From contig PDIM01010331.1 of assembly GCA_002811675.1 (NCBI GenBank), forward strand, positions 1 through 28,624: a stretch of 28,624 bases of DNA, given 5' to 3'. The stretch's first letter is position 1; each line of letters begins with the position of its first letter. A program made the translations under genes and the position numbers. Of this stretch, positions 8,561 to 19,979 are shown piece after piece. The notes beneath the pieces were generated by a model that saw only the letters and a program-made list of their open reading frames with translations, ran no database searches and had not been told where the DNA came from. The DNA comes from Ichthyosporea sp. XGB-2017a (taxonomy: Eukaryota > Opisthokonta > Ichthyosporea).

Positions 8561-8995
8561 ATGGATAGCGAACCGTGTCAGCCCGGAAGGAGCCGGGGGG
8601 ATGGATTTGTCTGTGCACATCTGGAGAGGGTATATTATAATGGAATGACTCCTAAGTTTGATGATCAACTTCCACCTCAGCTTATGGGGCTGGTGAGTCA
8701 AAGGGAATTAGAGAAGACCATTGAGAGGATAAATGAGATATTTAGGGTTGCGGAGACTGTTACAAAGGGAGACGTTTGCTGGTCAATGTTTCATTGCGTG
8801 ACAGGTTTTATGTTTTCTTGCTGCTTTAGTGGACGAACAAGATACGATTTGGCAGTTGATGAGCTGGAAGAGTTTATTGATTCTGAAAATGAAAAAATTT
8901 ATCACCCCAAAAAGCTACATTTCTCTAGCCCGATGAATCATGGGATGAGAATGATTCAGATTTATTCTCTCCCTGTAATTTCGGCCCGTCTTTGA
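8561..8995 (+). CDS. GOLGA7: GOLGA7/ERF4-family palmitoyltransferase subunit
   Basis: This is a 144-residue intronless protein from the ATG at 8561. GOLGA7 (yeast Erf4/Shr5) partners a DHHC palmitoyltransferase that lipidates Ras-type proteins at the ER/Golgi. Matches to the family: VYYN(x)MTPKFDDQLPPQL near the start, REL-x-KTIERINEIFRVAE, a Cys-rich hydrophobic middle (GFMFSCCF) where the animal protein is itself palmitoylated, then FIDSENEKIYHPKKLHFSSP and GMRMIQI, equivalent to NEKIYAPQGL and GLRVIEI. In-frame ATGs at 8507 and 8546 would add 18 or 5 residues that do not look like the family, so I chose 8561. No DHHC enzyme is encoded nearby. The stop codon faces that of MAEA. Confidence 0.87.
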   Translation: MDSEPCQPGRSRGDGFVCAHLERVYYNGMTPKFDDQLPPQLMGLVSQRELEKTIERINEIFRVAETVTKGDVCWSMFHCVTGFMFSCCFSGRTRYDLAVDELEEFIDSENEKIYHPKKLHFSSPMNHGMRMIQIYSLPVISARL

Positions 8996-9303
8996 AGAAC
9001 AAAAAAAGATCAACGGAAAATGTCAATCATAAATTCATACTTCATTCTTTATTTAAAATCGAAGATCTCCGGGAACATTTCATACTCAAAAACACCATTC
9101 GGACTATCTGCACATTTCTCTCTCTCTCCCTTCACATATAGGGCGATTACGTATCCGAGATCAATCATTCGATTCCAGCAAAGTAGTAAAATAAAACGAA
9201 CTTTTACATCTAGATGCTTCTTAAGCAAAGTACATCTACCTCTTTTCCCTCTTTATTATTTATCTGTCAACAACCTTTACGTAACATGGTTTTGAAAGGG
9301 CAT
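8996..9303. other. Convergent spacer between GOLGA7 and MAEA
   Basis: About 310 bases of AT-rich sequence between two stop codons. It carries plus-strand AATAAA-like sequences (for example near 9189) and minus-strand ones (9252-9257). It probably holds both 3' untranslated regions. I see no gene in it. Confidence 0.5.
9252..9257 (-). terminator. Poly(A) signal of MAEA
   Basis: The minus strand reads AATAAA about 50 bases past the MAEA stop. Motif and spacing only. Confidence 0.45.
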
Positions 9304-10476
9304 TTACATAACATAAACTTTGAGTGCGTCTGAAAATCGGAAGGTATCTCTGGTTCTTGGGCATGTAATATATCCATCTGTTTTGGCCATTTCGCTAAGT
9401 GCATTTCGACTATATACATAACCATTCGGAAGAACCATAGGTGGATTGTCCTCATTCATGATTTCATTAGAGATGCGGCAGACGAGGCAGGAGTGGATTC
9501 GATGACTGAATGGTAAATCTTCAGATAAGGTTCCCATTTTCGGAGTGCAAACAGGGCAGTTAAGTGATTTGTTACCTTCTTGGTAGCACATGGGAGTTTT
9601 CAGGGCGCTCAGGCCAGCTTGCATTGTGATGCATAATACTGATGGAGAAGTGAGGCTGTGAAGTACATAGTTTTCTTCGCGGAATTGGGAAATAAGCTGA
9701 TTCCATCTACCCTTATCAAAGCTTTCACGATATGGAGTGCATTCCGTATCCGGTGAAAAAGCCAGTAAAGCCATGGCCTTTTGAATCTCCTTTACATTCG
9801 TCTCCGCACCCCCTGTCAAATATCTTCGAGCATATGAAATGGCATCAAGTCTGCGATTCGCTCGTACAAGTTCTATAAATTCTTGCACCCTCAAGTTAAA
9901 CTCAAGCGTCGATTTCGTTTTTCTTAACTTTGTCTTGTTTTCTGAACACCACAAAAGAGCAGGCCCACAGTTATATTCGGCTAATGCTTTTTCTATCCTT
10001 TCTGATGCTTCAAACAACTCTATATCAACAAGATCTTCTATTTGGGAATCTTCCGCAAGGCGAAGCGCTGTTTGACCATACCCTTCTCTCAAAAAATAGT
10101 CTACCAAAATACGATCCAGTCGTTTTTTTTTCCAGAGCTCTCCTTCAGCACAATAAGCCTTTAAATGGTATTGTTGCAAATGGTCTAATCTAATTTTACA
10201 TTTCTGAACTAGTCGCTCTTCCTCTTGTATACTCGCCTCCAGTTTCCTTTTCAGAGTTCGCAAGCGAGTAGCCACTCCATCGACATTATTTTTCATTGTC
10301 ACAGGATCTATATCACTATTCCCTGTCGGCATTTCACCAATTGTATTTACCAAAGATATGATTTCCTTTTCAATGATCTTCTGGGAGCTTCGAAAGGCTC
10401 GGCTCAAGGACTCATATGGCACTTTTACCAAAGGATGCTCAAGAATAAGCACAGAACTGGACTGCTCCACCGTCAT
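9304..10476 (-). CDS. MAEA: MAEA/Gid9 (Fyv10), RING-type subunit of the GID/CTLH ubiquitin ligase
   Basis: This is a 390-residue intronless protein, almost the length of human MAEA. It is one of the two RING-like subunits of the GID/CTLH E3 ligase, which in yeast degrades gluconeogenic enzymes. Domains seen: an N-terminal VPYESLSRAFRSSQK and a coiled-coil-like stretch at 15-105, a LisH motif at about 120-150 (LDRILVDYFLREGYGQTALRLA), CTLH at about 155-215, CRA to about 300, then a Gid-type RING from about 305 with C307-x2-C310, H325, C330-x2-C333, LPNGYVYS at 349-356 and a late TCP at 371-373. The Cys/His spacing is the divergent RING of this family. It follows UBE2T on the same strand, with 580 bases between them. 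Confidence 0.93.
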   Translation of the reverse strand: MTVEQSSSVLILEHPLVKVPYESLSRAFRSSQKIIEKEIISLVNTIGEMPTGNSDIDPVTMKNNVDGVATRLRTLKRKLEASIQEEERLVQKCKIRLDHLQQYHLKAYCAEGELWKKKRLDRILVDYFLREGYGQTALRLAEDSQIEDLVDIELFEASERIEKALAEYNCGPALLWCSENKTKLRKTKSTLEFNLRVQEFIELVRANRRLDAISYARRYLTGGAETNVKEIQKAMALLAFSPDTECTPYRESFDKGRWNQLISQFREENYVLHSLTSPSVLCITMQAGLSALKTPMCYQEGNKSLNCPVCTPKMGTLSEDLPFSHRIHSCLVCRISNEIMNEDNPPMVLPNGYVYSRNALSEMAKTDGYITCPRTRDTFRFSDALKVYVM

Positions 10477-11058
10477 TTTTCTTCAATTTCCTTTCAATCC
10501 CACAATCGCAAAATCACTTTCCTTCCTTATTTGCTCCGCCACTCAACAGCAGTCAAACGCAAAAGCAAACCAAAATGCAACAAAAAAATTTATTCCCAAA
10601 AAAAAAAACTGAAAAGAAAAAAAGGAACAAAACAAGTGCAAAACTTGGAAAATGGAATTTGAAAATATGCTCCACACTCCACAGACCAGAGGGGTGTGAG
10701 AGACCGCTGGTTTGGGGTTTTTTGATTTTTTTGCAACTTTCAAATTTCTACGGCTTTGAGGTTTTGACTCTGTTGGCGTCCCAGTTCCCACTCTTAGTTT
10801 ACCTTTCGTCCCTTTAGTTACGTAGTCTATATGGCAACAATGGTCCCCTCCACCTGCTTTATTTTCTAGAACGCAATTAACCAAGAGCAAAATCAAAGAA
10901 TGTTGTATCCAAGAAAGATAACCGGTAAGCAAACATCCCGTTGGGGTTGGAAAAGACTTTGTAACTAGCGTCTTTTGCAACTAGGAGGAATTTCTTAACT
11001 AAGTGGGGTCACGCAACATTTGAAGTCATAACAGTGCTGGAAAAATAGGCGATAAGTT
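10477..11058. other. Spacer between MAEA and UBE2T, promoter of MAEA
   Basis: About 580 bases separate the UBE2T stop from the MAEA start; both genes are on the minus strand. It holds an A-rich stretch near 10579-10625 and T-rich patches near 10715-10735. An ORF on the minus strand across 10543-10980 is low complexity and matches nothing I know. I see no RNA gene. Confidence 0.45.
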
Positions 11059-12603
<1,545 letters not shown>

Positions 12604-12801
12604 CGCACGAGATTCTCGTTTCTCCAAAGCAAACCAGCAGGTAGTCAATCAGGTGCTCACACCAATAGATGTTGTAGCACCTATACACTAAATAATAAAT
12701 AGTCACTACTTGGTTTCCTTTTGAATCTTCCTCTTTTATCTTTCTCTCTCTCTCTGCCCTCCCCTGATCCTTTTCTCATATCCCCTTCTCATATGATCCA
12801 A

Positions 12802-12804
<3 letters not shown>

Positions 12805-12847
<43 letters not shown>
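12805..12847. repeat. Poly(A) tract, 43 bases
   Basis: A pure A run in the UBE2T/FTSJ1 divergent spacer, about 80 bases from the E2F-like site. Confidence 0.9.
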
Positions 12848-12848
<1 letters not shown>

Positions 12849-12924
12849 GAAAAAAAGAGGCAAGTCGATAGACGATAGTTGAAAAATTCCGGTCTGCCCG
12901 GAGGCCGGAGTACAAAAAAAAAAC

Positions 12925-12939
12925 TTTTTGGCGGGAAAA
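12925..12939. promoter_or_regulatory. E2F/DP-like site (TTTTTGGCGGGAAAA)
   Basis: The core TTTGGCGGGAAA is the textbook E2F/DP consensus for G1/S genes. It lies 322 bases before the UBE2T start and 172 before the FTSJ1 start. The 14-mer TTTTGGCGGGAAAA recurs once more in the window, in front of TOPBP1. UBE2T is the likelier target of the two flanking genes. This is inferred from sequence. Confidence 0.6.
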
Positions 12940-13110
12940 GGCCCCCTGGGGCCTGGCGGCTGGCCTCTCCGCCTCGGCAAAGGTTTTTTATTTCCCTCCC
13001 GCGTGGTTTTTACTTTTCTTGGATTTTGATTTGCTTGAGTTTTTTACAGATTTTATTCACCGGCGTTGCTTTGGTTGGACTATTGTGTATTGGAAAATCA
13101 AGGCAGCAGA

Positions 13111-14001
13111 ATGGGAAAGTCATCGAGGGATAAAAGGGATATTTATTATCGATTGGCAAAGGAACAGGGATGGAGGGCAAGATCAGCCTTCAAACTTCTT
13201 CAGCTGGATGAAGAGTTTGATTTATTTCGAGGGGTTAAGAGGGCCGTGGATTTGTGCGCAGCCCCGGGTTCGTGGAGTCAGGTGCTTTCACGAAAGCTAT
13301 TCACAAAGCAAGAGGGGAATGCTGAAACGCAAGAAGAAGCAGCAAAGATTGTAGCGGTAGATTTGCAGGCGATGGCACCCCTTCCAGGAGTTATTCAGCT
13401 CCAGGGAGATATCACAAAGGAGTCTACAGCCAGGGCTATAATATCGCATTTTGATGGGGAGCTAGCTGACCTGGTAATCTGTGATGGGGCACCAGATGTG
13501 ACGGGGCTGCATGATATTGACGAATACATCCAGGCTCAACTGCTGCTGGCTGCATTCAATATTGCATCACACACATTACGACCGGGTGGGGCATTTGTTG
13601 CTAAAATATTTAGGGGGAAAGATATATCTTTGCTGTATTCGCAAATGAAACTGTTTTTCAATGTAGTGACGTGCGCAAAGCCGAGATCGAGCCGTAATTC
13701 TTCGATTGAAGCATTTATTGTGTGCCAAGAATACAATCCCCCAGAGGGATATATCCCCACAATGTCCAACCCTCTATTAGATCATGTATATGGGGTTCAT
13801 GAAGACTTGAATGGTCCAAATAGAACCATTGTCCCTTTTCTTGCGTGCGGAGATCTCAATGCATACGACAGCGATAAGACTTACGCCCTTCCGGATGACG
13901 AAAACTATGTTGCCCGGCCACCCACCCAAGCTCCCATCAACCCTCCATATTCGACAGCTGTGGGAATGAAACGAGGCGAAGAGGTGCGCCGGAAAGACTG
14001 A
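13111..14001 (+). CDS. FTSJ1: FTSJ1/TRM7 tRNA 2'-O-methyltransferase
   Basis: This is a 296-residue intronless enzyme that methylates the ribose at positions 32 and 34 of the anticodon loop of certain tRNAs, using S-adenosylmethionine; in other species it works with THADA/Trm732 and WDR6/Trm734. The start [20 protein letters not shown] is the typical family N-terminus, so I take 13111 and not an in-frame ATG 15 codons upstream. The catalytic tetrad is intact: K28 (SAFKLLQ), D125 (CDGAPDVTG), K165 (VAKIFRG) and E200 (SSIEAF). The cofactor loop [14 protein letters not shown] is at 47-60. A short polar insert (about 65-78) is unusual. The C-terminus keeps the [10 protein letters not shown]-x-x-YDSD block of FTSJ1. 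An AATAAA follows the stop. Confidence 0.96.
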   Translation: MGKSSRDKRDIYYRLAKEQGWRARSAFKLLQLDEEFDLFRGVKRAVDLCAAPGSWSQVLSRKLFTKQEGNAETQEEAAKIVAVDLQAMAPLPGVIQLQGDITKESTARAIISHFDGELADLVICDGAPDVTGLHDIDEYIQAQLLLAAFNIASHTLRPGGAFVAKIFRGKDISLLYSQMKLFFNVVTCAKPRSSRNSSIEAFIVCQEYNPPEGYIPTMSNPLLDHVYGVHEDLNGPNRTIVPFLACGDLNAYDSDKTYALPDDENYVARPPTQAPINPPYSTAVGMKRGEEVRRKD

Positions 14002-14004
14002 ACC

Positions 14005-14010
14005 AATAAA
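14005..14010 (+). terminator. Poly(A) signal of FTSJ1
   Basis: AATAAA starts 4 bases after the FTSJ1 stop, so the 3' untranslated region would be very short. The tail of this transcript would lie before that of the converging PHYHD1. Confidence 0.6.
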
Positions 14011-14087
14011 GAGAAAAGTGGGCAAAACCATTTCCCCATCGATTTGGTTTCGAGTCTTATTTGACTGCGGAAGTAGTTTTAGCATAG

Positions 14088-14093
14088 TTTATT
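14088..14093 (-). terminator. Poly(A) signal of PHYHD1
   Basis: The minus strand reads AATAAA about 50 bases past the PHYHD1 stop. Confidence 0.55.
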
Positions 14094-14144
14094 CCCAGAA
14101 TTCGCCCAGTTTTGTTCGCGTTTCCTACCCCCGGGGTAATGAAA

Positions 14145-14993
14145 TCAGTACAAAGGCTTGAAAGGAAGCTCTTTTGTGGCCTGCAGCCAGTTCTTTGGGT
14201 CATACTTAACCCCTTTGCCCAGTTCAATGGCATGGTACGTGTAAATGTGCCTCGATTTCTCTGAAAAGTTCTCACTGCTTTTATGAACAACTTCGCCATG
14301 GATCATTACCAAAGTTCCCTTTTTAACCTCACCACAGATAAAGTCCTCATCTTTGTATTCAACAGGCTCTCCAACAAAACAGGTACTCTTTCCATCCTCG
14401 GTTCTTTGGAACTGCCTATCGGGAACACCATTGTTATGGGACTTAGGAATAAACCACAGACATCCATTTTCTTTGGTGCAATCTTCCAGGGCAATCCAGA
14501 AGCCTGTGCAAGATGAAGGCTCCGTTCGCAGGAACGTGGAATCCTGATGTGCAGTCACCTTACCACCAATGCGAGGTTGCTTAAAGATATACATGCTCTG
14601 CACAATCGAAGGGTGTTCGTACCCAATCTTACGCATAATATCAACAAATTTTTCAGCTTTTGAAAACTTTTCGAACACAGGATTCAAATCGTGCAATGCA
14701 TGACCAATCTTATTCAAACAATGCTCCTTATCCACGGTAAGCTTCCCATCCTCTCCCATGGCCTTCTCCTCTAAGAAATAGCGAATCTTATCAGCACTAG
14801 TCAGGAAATACTCGTCTCTGTTTTGCACCTCATTTGTGGTGAACACGCACGCTGGGTGCTTTGACGGGTCAAACTCCTGCACAAGCTTTGCGCACTCTGC
14901 CCTCAGGGCATCACATTCTTCATCAGAGGCAAATCCTGGGATGATGTGATAACCGTTTTCTTTGAAAAAGTCACAGTCCTTTTGCTCAAACAT
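14145..14993 (-). CDS. PHYHD1: Phytanoyl-CoA dioxygenase domain protein (PHYHD1-like)
   Basis: This is a 282-residue intronless Fe(II)/2-oxoglutarate oxygenase. In animals PHYHD1 binds 2-oxoglutarate and turns it over, but its physiological substrate is not settled. Seen: FFKENGYHIIPGF at the start, YFLTSADKIRYFLEE, NKIGHALHDLNPVF, QSMYIFKQP, the iron ligands H149-x-D151 (AHQDSTF) and H237 (GEVVHKS), and R248 placed to hold 2-oxoglutarate. ENGCLWFIPKSH and NWLQATKELPF near the end match PHYHD1 rather than PAHX. No peroxisomal signal is visible at either end, so a cytosolic enzyme is likely. The ATG at 14993 is the natural start. It shares a divergent promoter with NPRL2. Confidence 0.93.
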   Translation of the reverse strand: MFEQKDCDFFKENGYHIIPGFASDEECDALRAECAKLVQEFDPSKHPACVFTTNEVQNRDEYFLTSADKIRYFLEEKAMGEDGKLTVDKEHCLNKIGHALHDLNPVFEKFSKAEKFVDIMRKIGYEHPSIVQSMYIFKQPRIGGKVTAHQDSTFLRTEPSSCTGFWIALEDCTKENGCLWFIPKSHNNGVPDRQFQRTEDGKSTCFVGEPVEYKDEDFICGEVKKGTLVMIHGEVVHKSSENFSEKSRHIYTYHAIELGKGVKYDPKNWLQATKELPFKPLY

Positions 14994-15358
14994 TTTATCT
15001 CGATAGAATTTCAAATCAATTAACGACCACAAAAAAATCTAAAAACGAGTTCGAAAACAAAAAGCAAACAAAAATAACCCAAACAAATTCTACAAAAAAA
15101 CAAAATAAATTTTTCACAGTTGAGCTCCGGCGGAAGAAAGCCTCCGGGGCCAGAGCGGGGGGGGGGCGGAGGTGTGAAACGAATAAAAACCCAAACTCCA
15201 CTGCCCTTTCTTCCCTGTGTGGCGTGGAGACTGGAGGAGGGGTGTTACTTCAACCTTAATCGAACGAGAGGATCTCAAAGGCTTCCCCCCCACACACACA
15301 GAGATAGTTGAGTGTGGGGTGTGTTGGTGTTAAGGAGAATAGAGTGTCTGAGTCGGAT
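14994..15358. promoter_or_regulatory. Divergent promoter region of PHYHD1 and NPRL2
   Basis: About 365 bases. The PHYHD1 side is A-rich (15027-15111). The middle is GC-rich, with a GGCGGAAG stretch near 15129 and a run of ten G at 15157-15166. There is a CA microsatellite near 15290-15300. Unlike other divergent spacers here it has no long A tract. Confidence 0.5.
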
Positions 15359-17046
15359 ATGGAACTGCAGCAGAAAATGGACAGCCCCGCTCCACAGCAA
15401 TCCCTCGCGAATGCTTTGGTAGGCAATGAAAGTGCCAGTGGCCGCCGGCAAAGTAAGACGGACATTGCTGTGGTGGATGCGAATGTAAAAGCTGAAGAGG
15501 GGCCAATCTGTTGCATTGCATATGCGGATTTTCATCCCTTGAAAGGGCCTAGGCTAGTCTTGAAAGATCCACAGGATACTCAGTATTTTGACGAAAATGA
15601 CTTCAATTCCATATCAGATTATATAATCACAAAGCCGCAGCTGAGCAATAGACTCATTGTAATGTATGTATTAAGCTCGATATATTTAGATTCATTTATT
15701 CTTGGTATACGGACTTTTAACAAACTTATATGATTTGTATTTTTGTTGCATCAATGACCACAATTCTCCTTCAATAGAGAAGCTCTTCAGGGAAAGAAAA
15801 TCATGGGATACCCCGTCTCCATTGAGCATAAAAAGTATCCTAGAAATGCTCTAATGTTTAATTGTTTTTTGGTGTTCAAGGATGATTGCTTTATAGCCTC
15901 TTTTGAGCCCGTAGCGGAGAAACTGTAAGCTTATCTTTGTCCAGTTGAACTTTTAGATATATATATGCATAGTGACATAGTGTTGTATTTACAGTGCTAG
16001 GTTCCTTACGAGTTTAGAAAAAAATCATGAGAGATTATCACAATTGCATGCTAATGAAAACGAAACCCAGCTGAAGGCCCTTTTAGCTCGAGTTCGTAGT
16101 GAGCTAAATGAATGGCTAGTGTGCTCCATCCCTTCAGTTTTGGGTGATGCGATTCATTTAAAATTGAATGCCATTCTACCTGCCCCGCGCTGCATTCGTT
16201 CTTTCGAGGTTCCTATCCTTGTGCGCAAGCTGGACAGTGAAATGTTAGACAGATGGGACATTACTTTAAGGAGGATTTTGCCCCACATTGATGGAGTAAA
16301 GCATGTTACCCTTATTGCAAAAATTTCTGACGTTCATATTGATCTTGTAACAAAATGCCTGGAAAGACTTGCATACTTTCGGTTTATAGCGCTGATAGAC
16401 ATTTTGCAATACTCAAATATCTACGCCGTTGCGAAAGGTGAGTGAAAAAGCAAACGGATGGTCTTTATGTTCAGCTATTAATGCCAAATTGTTCTTGTCC
16501 CATTTTTGTACATTGCCTGCGTGGTGACAGACGGCTTTCAAACATTAATTAATAATGATGCTCTTGTGCGACAATGCATTGGCTACAGCCGGAGGAGCAT
16601 GCAGGCCCTGCCTGCTTTGCCCAGTCAAGTTATACGCTTATACTCACAATTTCAGTACAACAATTCAGTCCGTGTAGTGTGTGAAGAAAACAATATTGGG
16701 GAGTTGAATATTAATATCCGGTATGTTGTAGTATATTGACAGTCTTATTATTTCCCATGTAGAATCTGCTAACCGTATACCTCTCTGTTACAGAAAGTTC
16801 ATACAATTTGGTGTAGTGAAATCAATTTTGCGGAGAGTACATATGTATCCAGTGAGACTCCCACTTTCGAAAGGCGATGAAGTTGATAATAGTATTCTTG
16901 ATTTGGTACCTTTCTTGAATGGTTTGCATTGTATGGACAAGATATGCGATTTAAAGAAAAAAAGCTATAAGGAATTAGAAGAAGAACTTGCTAATGACCG
17001 GCAAAGTATCATCCTGAGGAAAATTTGGAACATGCCAATGTTTTAA
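15359..17046 (+). CDS. NPRL2: NPRL2, GATOR1 subunit, five exons
   Basis: Exons are 15359-15663, 15778-15924, 15995-16437, 16531-16720 and 16794-17046, giving 445 residues. NPRL2 (yeast Npr2) joins NPRL3 and DEPDC5 in GATOR1, which turns off TORC1 at the lysosome when amino acids are low by acting as GAP for Rag GTPases. Seen: YADFHPLKGPRLVLKDP, DYIITKPQLSNRLIVI, MGYPVSIEHKKYPRNALMFN, LPHIDGVKHVTLIA, FIALIDILQYSNIYA and, at the end, KFIQFGVVKSILRRVHMYPV and KSYKELEEELAND. The order and spacing are those of the human protein. A 50-residue polar N-terminal extension and a longer central segment account for the extra length. The start is the first ATG in frame; an ATG at 15377 is also possible. 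It converges with the next gene, 44 bases between stops. Confidence 0.94.
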
Positions 17047-17090
17047 ATATGGCCTGTAGTCAGTGTTGATTTTTTGCGTGCTAGACGCTT

Positions 17091-19153
17091 TTAGTCAAAA
17101 TCAGATTCGGAAAGTTCATCTTCTTTCTGTTTGCGGCTCGTACGGCGCGACGTTTTTAAATGGGAATTAGTTTTTTTCATGCGAGCTGCCTTTGACTCTT
17201 TTTGAGCCGTAGCTTGTTGTAAATCACGAAGCTCGTCTATTCTTGTATTATATTTTTCTTCACCATCTGAGTGTTCATTTTCTGGCATTTTCATGGGGAT
17301 GGAAGGAATTTTGACAATTGATTCTGTGCCGTTTGTGCTGCCCTCTAATTGGTTGGCATCATAGTTTCTTTCATTCTCGAGGGGTGCATACCTACTATTT
17401 AAAGGTTCTTTGTGTTCACTTGGGTCGTCATGGGAAAATTGTAAAGGGTCATCGGAAGGATTATGCTGATGCAAAGATGCATCTGGAATGAACCGTGTTG
17501 ATTTGTGTACCCGAGTGGGACTCGGGCATCCCTTGATGACAAAGGTATCAGTTTGGTTCCCTGTAATGTCATTTGCCCCTGATATATCGGGAGTTTGAAA
17601 GCGAATAAGCTCTGGCGATGGGCTTCGTTGCTTTTGTATAAAATCGAAAGGGTCTGGAAAGCGTTGTTCTCTGAAGTACAAACTTCAGTATTAGTTTTTG
17701 TCAATGGTTAACTTTAACGGTATTGTATGAAGATAGCTTACCTTGGAAATGGGAAAGATTTCTCATTGTGATCGTATACGTTATACTTTTTCTGCAGTAT
17801 TTCTGTTCTGGCTTGCCATCGAAATTTTGACATAGCGTTTCCTCTGCTTGTGGGACTGCCCCTGCATAACCTCTCAATGTGCCCAATAATGTCCATATCG
17901 CCCCCCTCTATTTCACCCAATTGATTGTACTGGTCTTTACTGAATTCCTCTTCTTCCTGAGATTGTATGTCTTGCACCCCACTTGTTATAAAGAAACTTC
18001 TTTCGTCGTCTTCAATATCGTCCCTGTTTGACTTAGTGGCGTTTCTTTGTCTCGGGAAGGAATCCAGGGTATCATTGAATATTACTTTGCGATTTCGTTG
18101 TCTGGAATGCTGTTTGGTGTCACTGTCTATGGGTTCATTTTTTTGGAAAGACTTGTTAGTAAGAAGCTGTCTCCTTCTTCGAGAGCCAGTACGTTTGCGT
18201 CGAGAAATGGCTGGTCTTTGACCATCCAAATTGTCGTCCGATTGATATTCTTGATCAGTATTTTCTGCCTCTTTAGAATATCTTACATGCTTTTTGCCCT
18301 TAGCTTCATCCGACCTTTTCTCATCTGCACTCAGCAACAACTTACGCAAAAACTCAGGTGAAGAAGGCGGGCTCCTAGTGTACATTAGAAATGGAATTGA
18401 AAATAAGCCAACAGGGTGGAATTAAAGATTGAAGTTCAGGCTTGCAAATATGAGGATACCTACACTGACCGGACCGTTCCTGAGCGTGGTGGCATGTATT
18501 TGCCTTTTCTTGACTTTGGCAAGACAAAAGATTCTTTCACTGGTTCTATTTCTATGTTGTACTTTGACAAATTTCCTCCTTGAGTAATCATTTTTTGGTC
18601 ATCTTTCTCCCGCTCGCCCCAGTGACAATAAACGATAGAAGGACCCAGATTGATCTCAATTTCTCTTTTCACTTGCTCGGGATCTTCCACTTTGGTAAGA
18701 TCCACAGTTATGTCTTTTTTTGGAAGTACCAACAACCGCTTTCGCTCGCTTACATGTTCGTCCGTTATTATATTCAGAATTTCCCTACATTCTTTGGTAT
18801 CAGAAGATAAGATTGCAAGAAGCTTGGACTTGCTTTGATTCTTTTTCTGTCTACTTCGGGAAAGGTAAATCTCCTGAAGATTCTCATTGGCCTTTTCATA
18901 TGAGGGTCTAGAAAATGATACCACATGCGGCTCAATTGATAGAGCGGCAGCTCTTGGAAGTTCGCTATTCTACTCATTGTATGACAAGAGCATAAACATT
19001 AGTAATCAACAAAAATCAATGCCAATAAACATTAGTAATCAACAAGAATCAATGCGCAGCATAAAAGTACCAAAGCTTTACCTTGATCTCAACAACTTCT
19101 TTATCAAAAGCCGCCCAGTCAAAAACTGGGAATGAATCAGTTTCAGAAGCCAT
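17091..19153 (-). CDS. Unrecognised, highly charged disordered protein, four exons
   Basis: Exons, in order of translation, are 19153-19082, 18969-18464, 18374-17742 and 17670-17091, giving 596 residues. Introns are 112, 89 and 71 bases, all GT-AG, and phases agree at each junction, which supports a real gene. I do not recognise it. The first 24 residues (MASETDSFPVFDWAAFDKE...) are a short acidic-aromatic motif. Residues about 40-190 may be folded (helix KANENLQEIYLSRSRQKKNQ, then strands LLVLPKKDITVDLT, ending in LPKSRKGKYMPPRSG). The rest is rich in Arg, Ser, Glu and Asp with several SP and RS sites (SPPSSPEF, RSPSPEL), ending KQKEDELSESDFD. A nuclear or cytoskeletal protein under kinase control would fit. 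The exon model is firmer than any function. Confidence 0.7.
18992..19057. repeat. 33-base tandem duplication in an intron
   Basis: Two adjacent copies of about 33 bases (18992-19024 and 19025-19057) share ATAAACATTAGTAATCAACA and more, with only a few changes. They lie within intron 1 (18970-19081) of the unrecognised minus-strand gene and make it one of the longer introns here. A recent local duplication is likely. Confidence 0.8.
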
Positions 19154-19979
19154 TTCAAAGGCCCGGCTGGTCTAGACCACTCTCTAAATAAAAAAATCAA
19201 CAGAGAGATCAGATGGGGACTCTTTGAAGAGACTAAAAATACTTAATCTTTGTTTTGTAAAGACGTTGAAAGCTATTCCAAATAAGAAATAGGCAGAAAC
19301 AAAAAGGGGCTTTATCTTTTCTTTTCTTTTCTTTTATTTTTTGAAACAAACAACAATAAAACAGAAACTCACACATGGCACATTCTGGCACAAACTAAAA
19401 ATAATAAATAAGGAGAATCTCGGTACCTTAAGCACCGCACCACGTGAACGACCATTTATTCCAAAGAGCCACTTGAACTTTTCTTTGATTTATTCACCCA
19501 CAGCTGATGTTGAAAAAAGAACCTCAACAAGGACTAAACCAGTCCATCACCGGGTGAGGCAATTGCAAAAATAAAAACTCTCTCAGTCTTTCCTCTGCAG
19601 TGCTCAGGATGTTCATAAGAGGAACCAGTTCCAGCTAGTCACACACACACACAGTATCTAACAGTCACTTTGCATTAGTCTTACATTAACCATTTTATTA
19701 TGCCCCATATGATTGTGAATGCTTGGTATACTATTATAATTAATATATGCGGCCAGGTATCCAGTTCTTCTCCAACGCAATTATAACATATCCACTTTCT
19801 GATGCCCATTCATTCCCCTGTGGAGATGCAGATGTACTTTCTCGAACACTGAACCTAATAAAAACAGGTCGATGTTGCTTCTTCCTTCGTTTCCATTACA
19901 AGAAGTATTAGCATAGCATCCTCTGTAGGTCAAATAAAGCCCTTTCTTGTGCGCCCAATTTCCCACTCCCTTTTGCATA
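19154..19979. other. Spacer between the unrecognised gene and MRTO4
   Basis: About 825 bases between two minus-strand genes. It should hold the promoter of the unrecognised gene (near 19154-19500) and the 3' untranslated region of MRTO4. Contents: a TTTTC microsatellite near 19314-19337, a CACGTG box at 19441-19446, and a CA microsatellite at about 19640-19652. I looked for a tRNA, snoRNA or split coding exon and saw none that I could support. Confidence 0.45.

Larger units (their letters stand above)
12604..13110. promoter_or_regulatory. Divergent promoter region of UBE2T and FTSJ1
   Basis: Spacer of about 500 bases. It holds a CT-rich patch near 12737-12757, a run of 43 A (12805-12847), GC-rich stretches around 12890-13000 and an E2F-like site at 12925-12939. 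Confidence 0.6.

Noticed and set aside
10543-10980. Minus-strand 145-codon ORF upstream of MAEA
   Set aside because: It ends in a Phe-rich stretch from A/T-rich DNA, with no recognisable domain.
18921-18975. tRNA-like stretch (GCGGCTCAATTGATAGAGC followed by AAGTTCGC)
   Set aside because: The D-arm-like stem is good, but no anticodon arm, T-arm or acceptor stem can be folded around it. The bases also code in frame for the conserved-phase second exon of the unrecognised minus-strand gene.
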